Below, in pieces: positions 37,878-48,300 of a stretch of 64,000 nt of DNA (position 1 is the first letter of the stretch; each line of letters starts with the position of its first letter). Source of the DNA: Pannonibacter carbonis (lineage in GTDB: Bacteria > Pseudomonadota > Alphaproteobacteria > Rhizobiales > Stappiaceae); NCBI RefSeq assembly GCF_003012935.1, contig NZ_PUDR01000017.1, positions 1 to 64,000 of the forward strand. The letters run 5' to 3'. Both the position numbers and the translations under genes were made by a program. The notes beneath the pieces were generated by a model. It did not search any database. It saw only the letters and a program-made list of their open reading frames with translations, and had not been told where the DNA came from.

Positions 37878-37904
37878 CAAAAGGCGGCTTCGGCCGCCTT
37901 TTGT
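37878..37904 (+). terminator. Bidirectional terminator between the porin and mutL
   Basis: AAAAGGCGGC-TTCG-GCCGCCTTTTG: a GC-rich perfect stem with a TTCG-type loop, with A and T runs at either end, serving the convergent porin and mutL genes. Confidence 0.9.
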
Positions 37905-37924
37905 TAGTGCCGCTTGCAGCGCGA

Positions 37925-39805
37925 TCACTTGCGCCCGAACAGCCGTTCGATGTCAGACAGTTTCAGCTCGATCCAGGTCGGGCGGCCGTGGTTGCACTGG
38001 CCAGACAGGGGCGTTGCTTCCATGTCGCGCAAAAGGGCATCCATCTCCTCGACACGCAACCGGCGTCCGGCGCGAATGGAGCCGTGGCAGGCCATGGTCG
38101 CGGCAACGTGGTCCAGTCGCTCCTTCAGCCCGGTTGCGCTGTCCCATTCGGCTAGCTCGTCGGCGAGATCCCGGACCAGCGCGCGGATATCAAGCCCCTT
38201 CAGCAGCGCTGGCGTCTCGCGCACGGCCACTGCACCGGGGCCGAATGGCTCGAGCACGAGACCTGCTCCTTCCAGGGCTTCGGCGTGATCGGCCAGACGG
38301 CCGACATCTTCCTCGGGCAGCTCCACCACTTCCGGGATCAGCAGCATCTGGCGCGGTACGTCGCGGCGCGCCAGCGCCTCCTTGAGGCGTTCATAGACAA
38401 GGCGCTCATGCGCGGCGTGCTGGTCGACGATGACGACACCATCCAGCGTCTGCGACACGATATAGGTTTCGTGCACCTGTGCCCTGGCAGCCCCGAGAGG
38501 ACGCGCCATCAAATCCTCGGAAATGGCCGCACCATGCGCCCGCGCATCGGCCGACGGCCGGGCGAGATCGGCCAGCGGCAGGCCGGCCAGAGCGGCCGCC
38601 ATGCCGCCCGCATCAGCGCCTGTTTCGAGCCTCGGCTGGCCGGCTTCCGCAAAACCGGACGTCTCGTGCAAGGGGCGATAGGGCGAGGCCTGCCTGTCCT
38701 GCACCGGACCATGCGCGCGCGACCAGCCCTGCCCGCTTGCCGCCGCTGCGCCAGCGCCGCCAGCCCGCAGCACATCGAGGGCGCTGGCTGCATTCGACGT
38801 CGAGGAGCGATGCCCGGCCTGGACCAGCGCATGCTTGATGGCCCCAACCAGCAATCCGCGCACCAGCTGCCCGTCGCGGAAGCGCACATCGGCCTTGGCC
38901 GGGTGCACGTTGACGTCAACAAAGGCCGGATCGAGATCGACATAGAGCACGACAACCGGATGCCGGTCGCGGGCCAGCACATCGGCATAGGCGCCGCGCA
39001 GGCCGGACAGGAGCAGCTTGTCCTTCACCGGCCGGCCGTTGACATAGAAGAACTGCTGCTGCGCCGTACCACGGTGATAGGTCGGCAGGCCCGCGAACCC
39101 GGTCAACCGAACTCCTTCGCGCACCGCATCGATGCGCATGGCATTCTCGACGAAGTCATCGCCAACCACCTGCGCCAGCCGGGCCATGCGCGGGTCTTCA
39201 CCGCGTGCGGCCGGCCAGATGATCGACTGCCGGTCAGAGCCGCCGAGGCTGAAGCCCACTTCGGGATAGGCCAGCGCAATGCGGCGCACGACTTCGGTGA
39301 TCGCCGCTGCCTCGGCGCGGTCGGTCTTGAGGAATTTCAGCCGGGCGGGCGTGGCAAAAAACAGATCCCGCACCTCGACCTGGGTGCCGAGACTGCGGGC
39401 AGCTGGCTCCAGCGGGCTCTCGATGCCGCCAGCCACCTCGATCCGCCAGGCGTGGGCTTCGTCCCGATGCCTTGTGGTAATCGTCAGCCTGGCGACGGAG
39501 CCAATCGAGGGCAGCGCCTCGCCGCGAAATCCCAGCGTGCGAATGTCGAAGAGGTTTTCGTCCGACAGTTTCGACGTGCAGTGCCGGCGCACCGCCAGTG
39601 CCAGATCGGCCGCGGTCATGCCCGCGCCGTCATCGGAGACGCGGATCAGCGTCTTGCCGCCGGCCGCCGTGACGATCTCGATGTTGCGCGCACCGGCATC
39701 CACGGCGTTCTCGACCAGTTCCTTGATCACGCTGGCCGGGCGTTCGATCACCTCGCCGGCGGCAATGCGGTTGATCACCGCCTCGCCGAGCTGCCTGACT
39801 GCCAT
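37925..39805 (-). CDS. mutL: DNA mismatch repair protein MutL (endonuclease type)
   Basis: A 626-residue GHKL ATPase. The N-terminal motifs are complete: [28 protein letters not shown] (about 10-37), [30 protein letters not shown] and an intact [12 protein letters not shown]. The C-terminal domain carries [12 protein letters not shown], which fits the DQHA-x2-E-x4-E endonuclease motif, plus ACHGSI and CNHGRPT. This nicking form is expected in bacteria without MutH. The start at 39805 is chosen since homology begins at MAVRQL. Confidence 0.96.
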   Translation of the reverse strand: MAVRQLGEAVINRIAAGEVIERPASVIKELVENAVDAGARNIEIVTAAGGKTLIRVSDDGAGMTAADLALAVRRHCTSKLSDENLFDIRTLGFRGEALPSIGSVARLTITTRHRDEAHAWRIEVAGGIESPLEPAARSLGTQVEVRDLFFATPARLKFLKTDRAEAAAITEVVRRIALAYPEVGFSLGGSDRQSIIWPAARGEDPRMARLAQVVGDDFVENAMRIDAVREGVRLTGFAGLPTYHRGTAQQQFFYVNGRPVKDKLLLSGLRGAYADVLARDRHPVVVLYVDLDPAFVDVNVHPAKADVRFRDGQLVRGLLVGAIKHALVQAGHRSSTSNAASALDVLRAGGAGAAAASGQGWSRAHGPVQDRQASPYRPLHETSGFAEAGQPRLETGADAGGMAAALAGLPLADLARPSADARAHGAAISEDLMARPLGAARAQVHETYIVSQTLDGVVIVDQHAAHERLVYERLKEALARRDVPRQMLLIPEVVELPEEDVGRLADHAEALEGAGLVLEPFGPGAVAVRETPALLKGLDIRALVRDLADELAEWDSATGLKERLDHVAATMACHGSIRAGRRLRVEEMDALLRDMEATPLSGQCNHGRPTWIELKLSDIERLFGRK

Positions 39806-39970
39806 GTCCGTTCCAAATCTCCGCTTGCAGGCCGCGCCCTCCCAGGGACGCGGCAGCTGCCGGTTTGTGCCCGGTTCCGCCGGACGCCGGCTTCGTATAT
39901 GGTCCGCCGCATCCGGATCGGACAAGAGCCGATTCCCCGCCATCATATCAGATCAGCCCGAGAGATCCCG

Positions 39971-40843
39971 ATGAACGCCATTGCCCCGCTCCTCGTCCCA
40001 GGCCTCAGCACGCTTGCGCCGGATTACAGCGGGGTGCTCAGCGATGTGTGGGGCGTCCTGCACAACGGCCTGAAGGCCTTCGATGCCGCGCATGAGGCTT
40101 TGTCGCGCTACCGCGCAGAAACCGGCGGCTGCGTCATCCTCATCACCAACGCACCGCGCCCGGCCGAACAGATCCATGAGCAGCTGGCCAACTATGGCGT
40201 GCCGCGCGATGCCTATGACGACATCGTCACTTCCGGTGATGTCACCCGCGCCATGATCGCAGCCAAGCCGGGCGGCAAGGTGCTGCATATCGGTGCCGAC
40301 CGGGATGTGCCGATCTATGACGGGCTGGGCGTTGTCCTGTCGAGCGAGGAAGACGCTGGCCTCATCAGCTGCACCGGCCTCTTCGACGACGAGGTCGAAA
40401 CGCCGGACGACTACCGTGACCAGCTCACCCGGCTTGTTGCCCGTGGCCTGCCGATGGTCTGCGCAAACCCGGACATCGTCGTGGAACGCGGCGAGAAGCT
40501 GATCTGGTGCGCCGGCGCGCTGGCCCGGCTGTATGAGGACCTCGGCGGGACCGTGCATCTCCTCGGCAAGCCGCACAAGCCGATCTATGACGCGGCCCTT
40601 GCGCGCATGGCTGAGATCCAGGGCGCGGCTTACTCCCGCGACCGGGTGCTGGCCATCGGCGACGGCCTGCCCACCGACATTCGCGGCGCGGACTCGCAGG
40701 GCATCGACGTGCTGTTCGTGACGGGCGGCATTCACGCCGCCGACTTCGGGGCCAGCGACGCTCCCGACGAGGCCCTCATCCGCCGCCGCCTTGCGGAAGA
40801 AGGCCTCTCCGCCCGCGCCGCCCTGCCGCGCCTCGTCTGGTAA
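39971..40843 (+). CDS. HAD-IIA family hydrolase (TIGR01459 type)
   Basis: A 290-residue HAD phosphatase: first motif LSDVWGVLHNG (about 23-33, Asp nucleophile and the W-G-V-L-H-N-G signature of class IIA), LITNAPRPAEQI (about 60-71), a C1/C2 cap with CANPDIVVERG (about 163-173), GKPHKPIYDAAL (about 197) and AIGDGLPTDIRGA (about 233). This alphaproteobacterial subgroup often follows mutL or ribF/ileS genes; its substrate, possibly a sugar phosphate, is unknown. It is divergent from mutL. Confidence 0.85.
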   Translation: MNAIAPLLVPGLSTLAPDYSGVLSDVWGVLHNGLKAFDAAHEALSRYRAETGGCVILITNAPRPAEQIHEQLANYGVPRDAYDDIVTSGDVTRAMIAAKPGGKVLHIGADRDVPIYDGLGVVLSSEEDAGLISCTGLFDDEVETPDDYRDQLTRLVARGLPMVCANPDIVVERGEKLIWCAGALARLYEDLGGTVHLLGKPHKPIYDAALARMAEIQGAAYSRDRVLAIGDGLPTDIRGADSQGIDVLFVTGGIHAADFGASDAPDEALIRRRLAEEGLSARAALPRLVW

Positions 40844-40867
40844 GGACGACGGCGGCAAAGCGCATCC

Positions 40868-40985
40868 CGTCGTCGCTCCTGCGCAGGCAGGAGCCTAGTA
40901 ACGATCTGAGTTGATTGGGTATACTCCGCCTGGAAGATTCCAGCCGCCTCGGTTACTGGGCTCCTGCCTGCGCAGGAGCGACGAG
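40868..40985. repeat. Palindromic intergenic repeat (type B)
   Basis: A 35-base inverted repeat: the left arm CGTCGCTCCTGCGCAGGCAG...AGTAAC (40868-40902) is mirrored by GTTACTGGGCTCCTGCCTGC...GCGACGAG (40951-40985) around a 48-base centre. Each arm contains an internal palindrome (CTCCTGCGCAGGCAGGAG). The same arms occur at 51581-51730 and 51771-51920. The 240-base gap 40844-41083 also holds the cheYZ terminator and no gene. Confidence 0.8.
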
Positions 40986-41030
40986 GTTTCGGTGCCTTGG
41001 CTGACAACAGATCCCGCGATCGCCAGACAC

Positions 41031-41065
41031 AAAAAGGCCGGTGCAGCAACTGCACCGGCTTTTTT
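41031..41065 (-). terminator. Bidirectional terminator downstream of cheZ
   Basis: A 9-bp stem (gccggtgca at 41037-41045 with tgcaccggc at 41051-41059) flanked by an A5 run on the left and a T6 run on the right. It can end the minus-strand cheYZ transcript. Confidence 0.85.
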
Positions 41066-41083
41066 GTCGGATGATGGTAACTC

Positions 41084-41758
41084 TCAGGCGAACAGCTTGT
41101 CGATGTCGTCCTGACTGTCGCCGAGCATGGCGTCGATGTCGGACTGCGACACGCCTTCGCCAGCCATCTGCGGACCGTGGAGGATCAGCTCGCGCTTGCG
41201 GCGCTCCTCGTCGGTCTCCTCGAGCTCGGGTTCCATGTTCTCGATGATGCGCAGCTTCTCGACGAAATTGGTCACGCGCTGATCGATATAGTTCAGCGTC
41301 GACACAACCTTCGAGATACGCTGGCCGGTGATATCCTGGAAGGCGCAGGCTTCGAAGATCTCGATCATCTTGGTGTTGACCAGATCCTGATAGGCGGCCG
41401 CATCCGACGTGTCGGCCCCCATGATCTCCTCGGCAGCGGTCATGATCGTGTGCGTCGCTGATTCGGTCGATTCGACGATGGCATCCAGTTCACGCCCGGC
41501 TTCCGGGATCCGCTGCGACTTCATGTCATTGGCGCGAAGGGAGACGATCTCTTCCTTCATGCGCGTGATCTCGATCGCGATGGCCTTCAACTCGCCGGTC
41601 ACAGCCGGCTGAACCGCATGCAGAAACTCATGCAGCGATCCGGTCATCACTTCCGCCAATTGCATGACATCAGAAAGTCCGACGTCACCGCCGCGATCAC
41701 GGTTCTGCTCGAGAAACTCGATGACGCGCACCACGTTCTCACGTGTCATTGTGGCCAT
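41084..41758 (-). CDS. cheZ: CheZ protein phosphatase
   Basis: A 224-residue largely helical protein. The catalytic CheZ segment is FEACAFQDITGQRISKVV (about 135-152), with Asp142 and Gln146 matching the essential pair of E. coli CheZ (Asp143/Gln147). Long amphipathic helices precede it, forming the four-helix bundle dimer. The tail carries two similar peptides, VSQSDIDAMLG (203-213) and DSQDDIDKLFA (214-224), resembling the CheY-binding N-terminus of FliM. The ATG at 41758 follows AGGAGGG; a longer frame to 41938 is not supported. CheZ removes phosphate from CheY-P; it is encoded beside cheY. Confidence 0.9.
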   Translation of the reverse strand: MATMTRENVVRVIEFLEQNRDRGGDVGLSDVMQLAEVMTGSLHEFLHAVQPAVTGELKAIAIEITRMKEEIVSLRANDMKSQRIPEAGRELDAIVESTESATHTIMTAAEEIMGADTSDAAAYQDLVNTKMIEIFEACAFQDITGQRISKVVSTLNYIDQRVTNFVEKLRIIENMEPELEETDEERRKRELILHGPQMAGEGVSQSDIDAMLGDSQDDIDKLFA

Positions 41759-41941
41759 TTGTTCAGCCCTCCTGTTTATGCCGGAGACCGAAATCCTAGC
41801 CCATCTGCCTTGGACGAGGTCGCGTGCGACGCCCTGCCGGTTATGTGCCATCCGGCTTGCAGGCGCCTGCGTGTACTTCGAAATCCGGATATGGCACTCG
41901 GGCGGGCGCGTGATTGCGTCCCGCCTGGGTGCAAACACTCG

Positions 41942-42325
41942 TCAGTCCGCGAAAACCGCTTCGATCTTGCCCTTCAAGGTCTGGGCGTTGAACGGCTTCA
42001 CGATGTAGTTGTTGACGCCAGCCTTCTTCGCCGCGATCACGTTCTCGGTCTTGGACTCTGCCGTAACCATGATGAACGGGGTCTTGGAGAGGCTTGCATC
42101 GGCACGAACCTGCTTGAGCAGTTCGTAGCCGGTCATCGGCTCCATGTTCCAGTCCGAGATAACCAGACCGTACTTGCGCTGCTTCATCTTCTCCAGCGCC
42201 TCGGTGCCGTCCGCAGCATCGTCGATATCTTCGAAACCGAGCTGCTTGAGCAGGTTCCGAATAATCCGGATCATAGTCTTGTAATCATCGACCACGAGGA
42301 CCGGCATCTGAAGATCAAGGGCCAT
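41942..42325 (-). CDS. cheY: Chemotaxis response regulator CheY
   Basis: A 127-residue single receiver domain of the enteric CheY type. Acid pocket Asp13-Asp14, phosphoacceptor Asp58 in ISDWNMEP, Thr88 in MVTAES, Tyr107 and Lys110 in NNYIVKPF. There is no output domain. Trp59 after the phosphoacceptor and Tyr107 correspond to E. coli CheY Trp58/Tyr106, the residues that report motor binding. The cheZ gene lies 183 bases downstream on the same strand. No cheA, cheW or receptor gene is in the window. Confidence 0.93.
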   Translation of the reverse strand: MALDLQMPVLVVDDYKTMIRIIRNLLKQLGFEDIDDAADGTEALEKMKQRKYGLVISDWNMEPMTGYELLKQVRADASLSKTPFIMVTAESKTENVIAAKKAGVNNYIVKPFNAQTLKGKIEAVFAD

Positions 42326-42575
42326 CGTCTACTCCATACTGTCAATACGCGACCCCGCATGAGGTCTTCTTTGACGCGATCTGACCAACCAGGAGAGAGA
42401 CACGTTCCTGTGTCCTCGCCTCCCCATACTCTGGTCAAATTAAACGGTGGCCCTGAAAAGAGCGTTAATGACGCGCGGCTTTTTTCTTGGCCGAAAGCCG
42501 TATTGAAGCGCACGCATCTCCCGCCTAGGTTCCGGATACTGCCAGACAGGCTTGCCGGACACAGGACATACCAAC

Positions 42576-43022
42576 ATGCTCGAATTACGACGACTGTGTT
42601 ACGAAGACCTTGCGGTAGGCTTGTCGGAGACATTGACCAAACATGTCAGCTCCTCGGATGTTGTGGGATTTGCCGAGGTTTCGGGGGATCGAAACCCGAT
42701 CCATCTGTCGGAACATTTTGCGGCACGCACGCCGTTTCGCACCCGGATTGCCCATGGTCTCTACACCGCCAGCCTGATCTCTGCCGTGCTGGGAACGCGC
42801 CTTCCCGGACCCGGCGCGATCTATCTGTCACAGACGCTCAACTTCAAGGCACCCGTGCGCATCGGCGACGACGTCACCGTGACCGTCACGGTCACCGAGC
42901 TGCTGGAGCGCGGCAACCGGGCGAAACTGAGCTGCGTCTGCAGCGTAGGCGACACGGTCGTGCTGGAAGGCGAGGCGATGGTCAAGGTGCCGTCGCGCGA
43001 CGACGAGGCGCTGCGCATCTGA
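42576..43022 (+). CDS. MaoC-type enoyl-CoA hydratase
   Basis: A 148-residue hot-dog fold protein with the R-hydratase signature FAEVSGDRNPIHLSEHFAARTPF (about 32-54; catalytic Asp38 and His43) and RIAHGLYTASL. This matches (R)-specific enoyl-CoA hydratase or the dehydratase of related pathways; it may feed polyhydroxyalkanoate or other acyl-CoA metabolism. Start at ATG 42576 with AGGA nine bases upstream rather than TTG 42552. Confidence 0.87.
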   Translation: MLELRRLCYEDLAVGLSETLTKHVSSSDVVGFAEVSGDRNPIHLSEHFAARTPFRTRIAHGLYTASLISAVLGTRLPGPGAIYLSQTLNFKAPVRIGDDVTVTVTVTELLERGNRAKLSCVCSVGDTVVLEGEAMVKVPSRDDEALRI

Positions 43023-43154
43023 CTGCGGCCTGGCGTCCCTGTGCTTGACCTTTAGGCGTGAAACCGGCAGGGTCCGCGCGCTGCCTGATGTCATATGTCG
43101 CTGCCAGTCGTGGCGAAATCAGGCTGATCCGCTCCCGCCAGGTTTGCATCGCCC

Positions 43155-44150
43155 ATGTCTGATATCCGTCTGCCTTTCACCCATGCCGAAGACCTCGACC
43201 GGTTTCCGCAGCATCTGAAAGGCGGCGTGGTCGCGATCGGCAATTTCGACGGGGTGCACCGGGGGCACCGGGTTGTGCTGCAGAATGCCATCGACATCGC
43301 CCATGCCGCCGATGCGCCGGTCTATGCCATGACCTTCGAGCCGCATCCGCGCACGGTGTTCAATCCGGACAAGCCCGTCTTCCGCCTGACGCCGCAGCCG
43401 GCAAGAGCCGAAGTGCTGGAGGCTTTCGGGCTCGACGGGGTGCTGGTCCTGCCCTTCTCGCGGGAATTCGCTGGCCTTGAAGCAGCGGACTTTGTCCGCA
43501 AGATCCTGATCGATTCGCTCGCCATCCAGCATGCCGTGACAGGACACGACTTCCACTTTGGCCGTGGCCGCGCCGGCACGCCGGATTTCCTGAAAGCATC
43601 CGGTTCCGAGCATGGTTTCGGCGTCACCATCGTCGCGGCGGAAGTGGATGAGGGCCGCGAGGTGATCTCCTCTTCGCGCATCCGGGAGGCGCTGGCGGAA
43701 GGTGACATTTCACTCGCCAACGGCCTGCTCGGCTACCGCTGGTTCGTCGAGGCCGAGGTCCGCCATGGCGAGAAGCGTGGCCGCGTGCTGGGCTACCCCA
43801 CCGCCAACCTGCGCCTTGCCGATGAATGCACCCTTCGCCACGGCATCTATGCGGTGCGAGTGCTGGTCGATGGCAAACCCGTTGATGGCGTCGCCAGTTA
43901 CGGTCGCCGTCCCACCTTCGACAATGGCGCGCCGCTTCTGGAAGTCTTCCTGTTCGATTTCTCGGGCGATCTCTATGGCAAGCAACTGCGGGTGAGCTTT
44001 GTCTCCTACCTGCGGCCGGAAGAGAAATTCACGTCGCTGGATGCCCTGATCGCGCAGATGGACCGGGATAGCGCCGAGGCGCGGGCCGCGCTCGCGGCCA
44101 TGCAGCCCCTTTCCCCGCTTGATCTGGCACTTGGCAGCGTGCCGTTGTGA
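43155..44150 (+). CDS. ribF: Bifunctional riboflavin kinase / FAD synthetase
   Basis: A 331-residue enzyme that makes FMN and then FAD. The N-terminal nucleotidyltransferase has AIGNFDGVHRGHRVVL (HxGH-type, about 27-42), TFEPHPRTVF and VTGHDFHFGRGRAGTP; ISSSRIREAL follows. The riboflavin kinase domain has GYPTANLRL (about 214-222), HGIYAVRV and VEVFLFDFSGDLYG-type ending. Its stop overlaps the next gene by 4 bases. Confidence 0.96.
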   Translation: MSDIRLPFTHAEDLDRFPQHLKGGVVAIGNFDGVHRGHRVVLQNAIDIAHAADAPVYAMTFEPHPRTVFNPDKPVFRLTPQPARAEVLEAFGLDGVLVLPFSREFAGLEAADFVRKILIDSLAIQHAVTGHDFHFGRGRAGTPDFLKASGSEHGFGVTIVAAEVDEGREVISSSRIREALAEGDISLANGLLGYRWFVEAEVRHGEKRGRVLGYPTANLRLADECTLRHGIYAVRVLVDGKPVDGVASYGRRPTFDNGAPLLEVFLFDFSGDLYGKQLRVSFVSYLRPEEKFTSLDALIAQMDRDSAEARAALAAMQPLSPLDLALGSVPL

Positions 44151-45067
44151 GCGCGCAGGAACCACGTCCAGACAAGCCGAAGGAGGTCTTTCAGGGCATC
44201 CTGTTCATGATCGCCGGCATGGGCGTCGTGCCGGTGATGGATGTCCTGGCCAAGGTGCTGGCCGGTCACATCCCGGCGCTTGAGGTCTCCTTTGCCCGGT
44301 TCTTCTTCCAGGCCCTGATCACGATGATCATCGCCCTGGTCTGGACCCGCAGCCTTTCCACGCTGCGGCCCCAGCGCTGGGGCGTCAATCTCCTGCGCGG
44401 GGCTCTTCTGTCCGGCGCGACACTCGCCTTCTTCACGGCCTTGAAGGTGATGCCGGTGGCCGATGCCATCGCCATTTTCTTCGTCGAGCCGATGATCCTG
44501 ACTGCCCTGTCTGCGGTGATCCTCAAGGAAACGGTGGGGCTCCGCCGCTGGGCCGCCGTTGCCGTGGGCCTTCTGGGCGCCATGCTGATCGTGCGGCCGA
44601 GCTTTGCCGCCTTCGGCGCCTCGGCCCTGCTGCCGCTGGTCACGGCAACGCTGTTCGCGTTCTACCTCATCATCACCCGCAAACTGGCCGGCGAAGACAG
44701 CCTGCTGTCGATGCAGTTCACGACAGCGCTCGGCGGTGGCGGCACCCTCGGCGTGGTGCTTCTGGTCGCCGCCACGACTGGCATCGGCGGTTTCGAACTG
44801 GTGATCCCGGATAACCTTGATCTTCTGATGATGGTCTCGATCGGCCTCATCTCCTTCATCAGCCACGGGTTCATCGTGCGGGCCTTCGCGCTGGCGCCCG
44901 CGTCCGTGCTGGCCCCGTTCAACTATCTCGAGATCGTCAGTGCCACGCTGCTCGGCTATCTCGTCTTCCGCGATTTTCCCGATCTGCCGACCTGGGGCGG
45001 CATCGCCCTCATCGTCGCCAGCGGCCTCTACATCGCCCACCGCGAACGGCTCCGGGCGGCGCCGTGA
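44147..45067 (+). CDS. EamA/DMT family transporter
   Basis: A 306-residue membrane protein with ten predicted helices made of two EamA repeats (about 15-145 and 155-295). Conserved bits include RGALLSGATLAFFTALKVMPVADAIAIFFVEP-type helix 3-4 and the second-repeat LAPASVLAPFNYLEIVSATLLGYLVF. It probably exports a metabolite; the substrate is unknown. Translation begins with GTG at 44147, overlapping ribF by four bases (GTGA), so the two are coupled. Confidence 0.87.
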   Translation: MSAQEPRPDKPKEVFQGILFMIAGMGVVPVMDVLAKVLAGHIPALEVSFARFFFQALITMIIALVWTRSLSTLRPQRWGVNLLRGALLSGATLAFFTALKVMPVADAIAIFFVEPMILTALSAVILKETVGLRRWAAVAVGLLGAMLIVRPSFAAFGASALLPLVTATLFAFYLIITRKLAGEDSLLSMQFTTALGGGGTLGVVLLVAATTGIGGFELVIPDNLDLLMMVSIGLISFISHGFIVRAFALAPASVLAPFNYLEIVSATLLGYLVFRDFPDLPTWGGIALIVASGLYIAHRERLRAAP

Positions 45068-45317
45068 GCGCAATTGCCGCTTTATTCAGGCCAGCCGGAC
45101 TGGTAGTAGAGCCAGCATGAGTTTTCCTGCGCTGACCGGCCGCTTCGTGCGGCCCGGTGTCTCACGAATTAGCTGCCCGGCCTTCGGCTGACGCATCTTG
45201 CGGCGCCGAGGGACCGGGAGACCTGCCGTGAAATTACCCGGCTGACGCCACTTGGCCGGCCGGGTTTCTCCTTGCGATACGGGCGCGGTGCGCGCCCCTT
45301 TTCTGCGGATTGCCGTC

Positions 45318-48300
45318 ATGAGCGAAACCACATCCCGCGACTATTCCGAGACCCTCTATCTGCCCGTCACCGATTTTCCGATGCGCGCCGGCCTGCCGCA
45401 GAAGGAACCGGAGCTGATCAGCCGCTGGCAGGGGATGGACCTCTACAAGCGCCTGCGTGAGGCAGCTGACGGCCGGCCGAAGTTCCTGCTGCATGACGGC
45501 CCGCCCTATGCCAACGGCAACATCCACATCGGCCATGCGCTGAACAAGACGCTGAAGGACATCGTCACGCGCTCGATGCAGATGATGGGCTTCGACAGCA
45601 ACTACGTTCCCGGCTGGGACTGCCACGGCCTGCCGATCGAGTGGAAGATCGAGGAAGAGAACTATCGCTCCAAGGGCAAGCAGAAGCCGGACCTGAAGAA
45701 TTCGGTCGCCATGATCGCGTTCCGCCAGGAATGCCGCGCCTATGCCGAGAAGTGGGTGGCGATCCAGCGCGACGAGTTCCGCCGCCTCGGCATCGAGGGC
45801 GACTGGGACAATCCGTACCTGACCATGAACTATGACGCCGAGGCGGTCATCGCCGAGGAGCTGATGAAGTTCGCCATGTCCGGCCAGCTCTATCGCGGCT
45901 CGAAGCCGGTGATGTGGTCCGTGGTCGAGAACACGGCGCTGGCCGAGGCCGAGATCGAGTATCAGGACTATCAGTCCGACATGATCTGGGTGAAGTTCCC
46001 GGTTGTCGAAGCCGGCGGCCAGGACGAGGCCGCCGCCGAAGAACTGCTCGATGCGGCCGTGGTCATCTGGACCACCACCCCCTGGACCATCCCGGGCAAC
46101 CGCGCGATCTCCTATTCCTCCGCCATCTCCTACGGCCTCTATGAGGTGACGCAGGACGGTCTGGCCGACGACAACTGGGTGAAAAAGGGCGACAAGCTCA
46201 TCCTCGCCGACAAGCTGGCGGAGGAGGTGTTCAAGAACGCCCGCATCACCGATTTCGTGAAGCGGCGCACCGTCACCGCCGAGGAACTCGGCGCGCTGAC
46301 CTGCGCCCATCCCTACCGCGACCTGGATCTGGGCGGCTACCAGTTCGACGTGCCGCTGCTCAACGGCGACCATGTCACCGACGACACCGGCACCGGCTTT
46401 GTCCACACCGCGCCGAGCCACGGAACGGACGACTTCGAGATCTGGAACGAATATGCAAAGCGCGATCTGGAAGACGCTGCCATCATCGACCAAGCGAGCG
46501 GCAGCACTACAGAATACGATGCAGCTTTGAAGCGTTGGGCGATCCCCTTCACCGTGGCCGACGACGGCTTCTACACCAAGGATGCGCCGGGCTTTGACGG
46601 CCACCAGGTCATCACCCACAAGGGCGAGAAGGGCACGGCCAACAAGGCCAACATCGAGAAGCTGAAGGAAGCCGGCGCGCTGATCGGGCTTGCCCGTCTC
46701 AAGCACCAGTATCCGCATTCCTGGCGCTCGAAGAAGCCGGTGATCTTCCGCAACACGCCGCAGTGGTTCGTCTACATGGACAAACAGCTGTCTTCTGACC
46801 AGATTGAATTCGCCCTTGAAGGCGGAAATGCAATTCGGACGCCGGACACACTGCGCAACCGAGCCCTAATGGCGATTGCAAACACCCGCTTCGTGCCGGC
46901 CACCGGCCAGAACCGCCTGCGCTCGATGATCGCCGGCCGTCCGGACTGGGTGCTGTCGCGCCAGCGGGCCTGGGGCGTGCCGATCACCGTGTTCATCCAC
47001 AAGGACACGGCCGAGGTCCTGAAGGACCCGGCGGTCAACGCCCGCATTGCCGAGGCCTTCCGCGCGGAAGGCGCCGACGTGTGGTTCGCCGAAGGCGCAA
47101 AGGAGCGCTTCCTCGGCGACAGCTACACCGCCGGTGACTGGATCAAGATCGACGACATCCTCGACGTCTGGTTCGACAGCGGCTCGACGCACGCCTTCTG
47201 CCTGGAAAAGCGCGCCGACCTCAGCCCCAAGCGCAAGGTCGATGGCGGCAACGACTACGTGCTCTATCTGGAAGGCTCGGACCAGCATCGCGGCTGGTTC
47301 CACTCCTCGCTGCTGGAAAGCTGCGGCACGCGCGGCCATGCGCCCTATGACGCGGTCCTGACCCACGGCTTCACCATGGCCGAGGACGGCCGCAAGATGT
47401 CGAAGTCGCTGGGCAACCAGGTGTTCCCGCAGGACGTCATCAAGCAATATGGTGCCGACATCCTGCGCCTGTGGGTGGCCTCCGGCGACTATGCCGAAGA
47501 CCAGCGCATCGGACCGGAAATCCTGAAGACCTCCGTCGACAGCTATCGCAAGCTGCGCAACACCCTGCGCTGGATGCTGGGCTCGCTCGCCCACGCCACC
47601 GGCGAGAAGGTGGCGCTTGCCGACATGCCCGAGTTGGAGCGGCTGATGCTGCACCGGCTGGCCGACCTCGACACCCTGGTGCGCGAGGGCTACGCCGCCT
47701 TCGACTACAAGAAGGTGTTCCACCACCTCTTCACCTTCATGACGGTGGACCTGTCTGCCTTCTACTTCGACATCCGCAAGGACACGCTCTACTGCGATCC
47801 GGCCTCGTCCGTGCGCCGCAAGGCCTCGTTGCAGGTCATCGAGGAACTGTTCACCTGCCTGGTCGTGTGGATGGCGCCGATGCTGCCCTTCACCATGGAG
47901 GAAAGCTGGATCGCGCGGCATCCGGGCGCGGACAGCTCGGTGCATCTGCAGCAGTTCCCGGGACTGCCGGCCGACTGGCGTGACGAGGCGCTGGCCGCCA
48001 AGTGGGACAAGGTGCGCGAGGTTCGCCGCGTCATCACCGGCGCGCTGGAAATCGAGCGCCGTGAAAAGCGCATCGGTTCGTCGCTGGAAGCCCATCCGGT
48101 GGTGCATGTGACCGACGCGGAGCTGATGGCGGCGCTCGCCGGCATCGACATGGCCGATATCTCGATCACCAGCCAGCTGAGCTTGAGCGATGCGGCCGCG
48201 CCCGCTGGCGCCTTCACGCTGGACGACGTCAAGGGCGTCGCCGTCGTGCCGGGGCTGGCCGAAGGGCAGAAATGCGCAAGGTCCTGGAAGATCCTGCCGG

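Noticed and set aside
37925..39970. A long plus-strand frame opposite mutL joined to the HAD-IIA gene
   Set aside because: Only the part from 39971 has HAD motifs; the rest mirrors mutL codons and has no start signal.
41759..41938. A longer N-terminal extension of cheZ
   Set aside because: AGGAGGG sits properly before the ATG at 41758, and the extension has no conserved sequence.
45068..45317. A possible T-box or other tRNA-sensing leader before ileS
   Set aside because: There are several GC-rich stems, but no T-box sequence or terminator/antiterminator pair, and T-boxes are not expected in proteobacteria.
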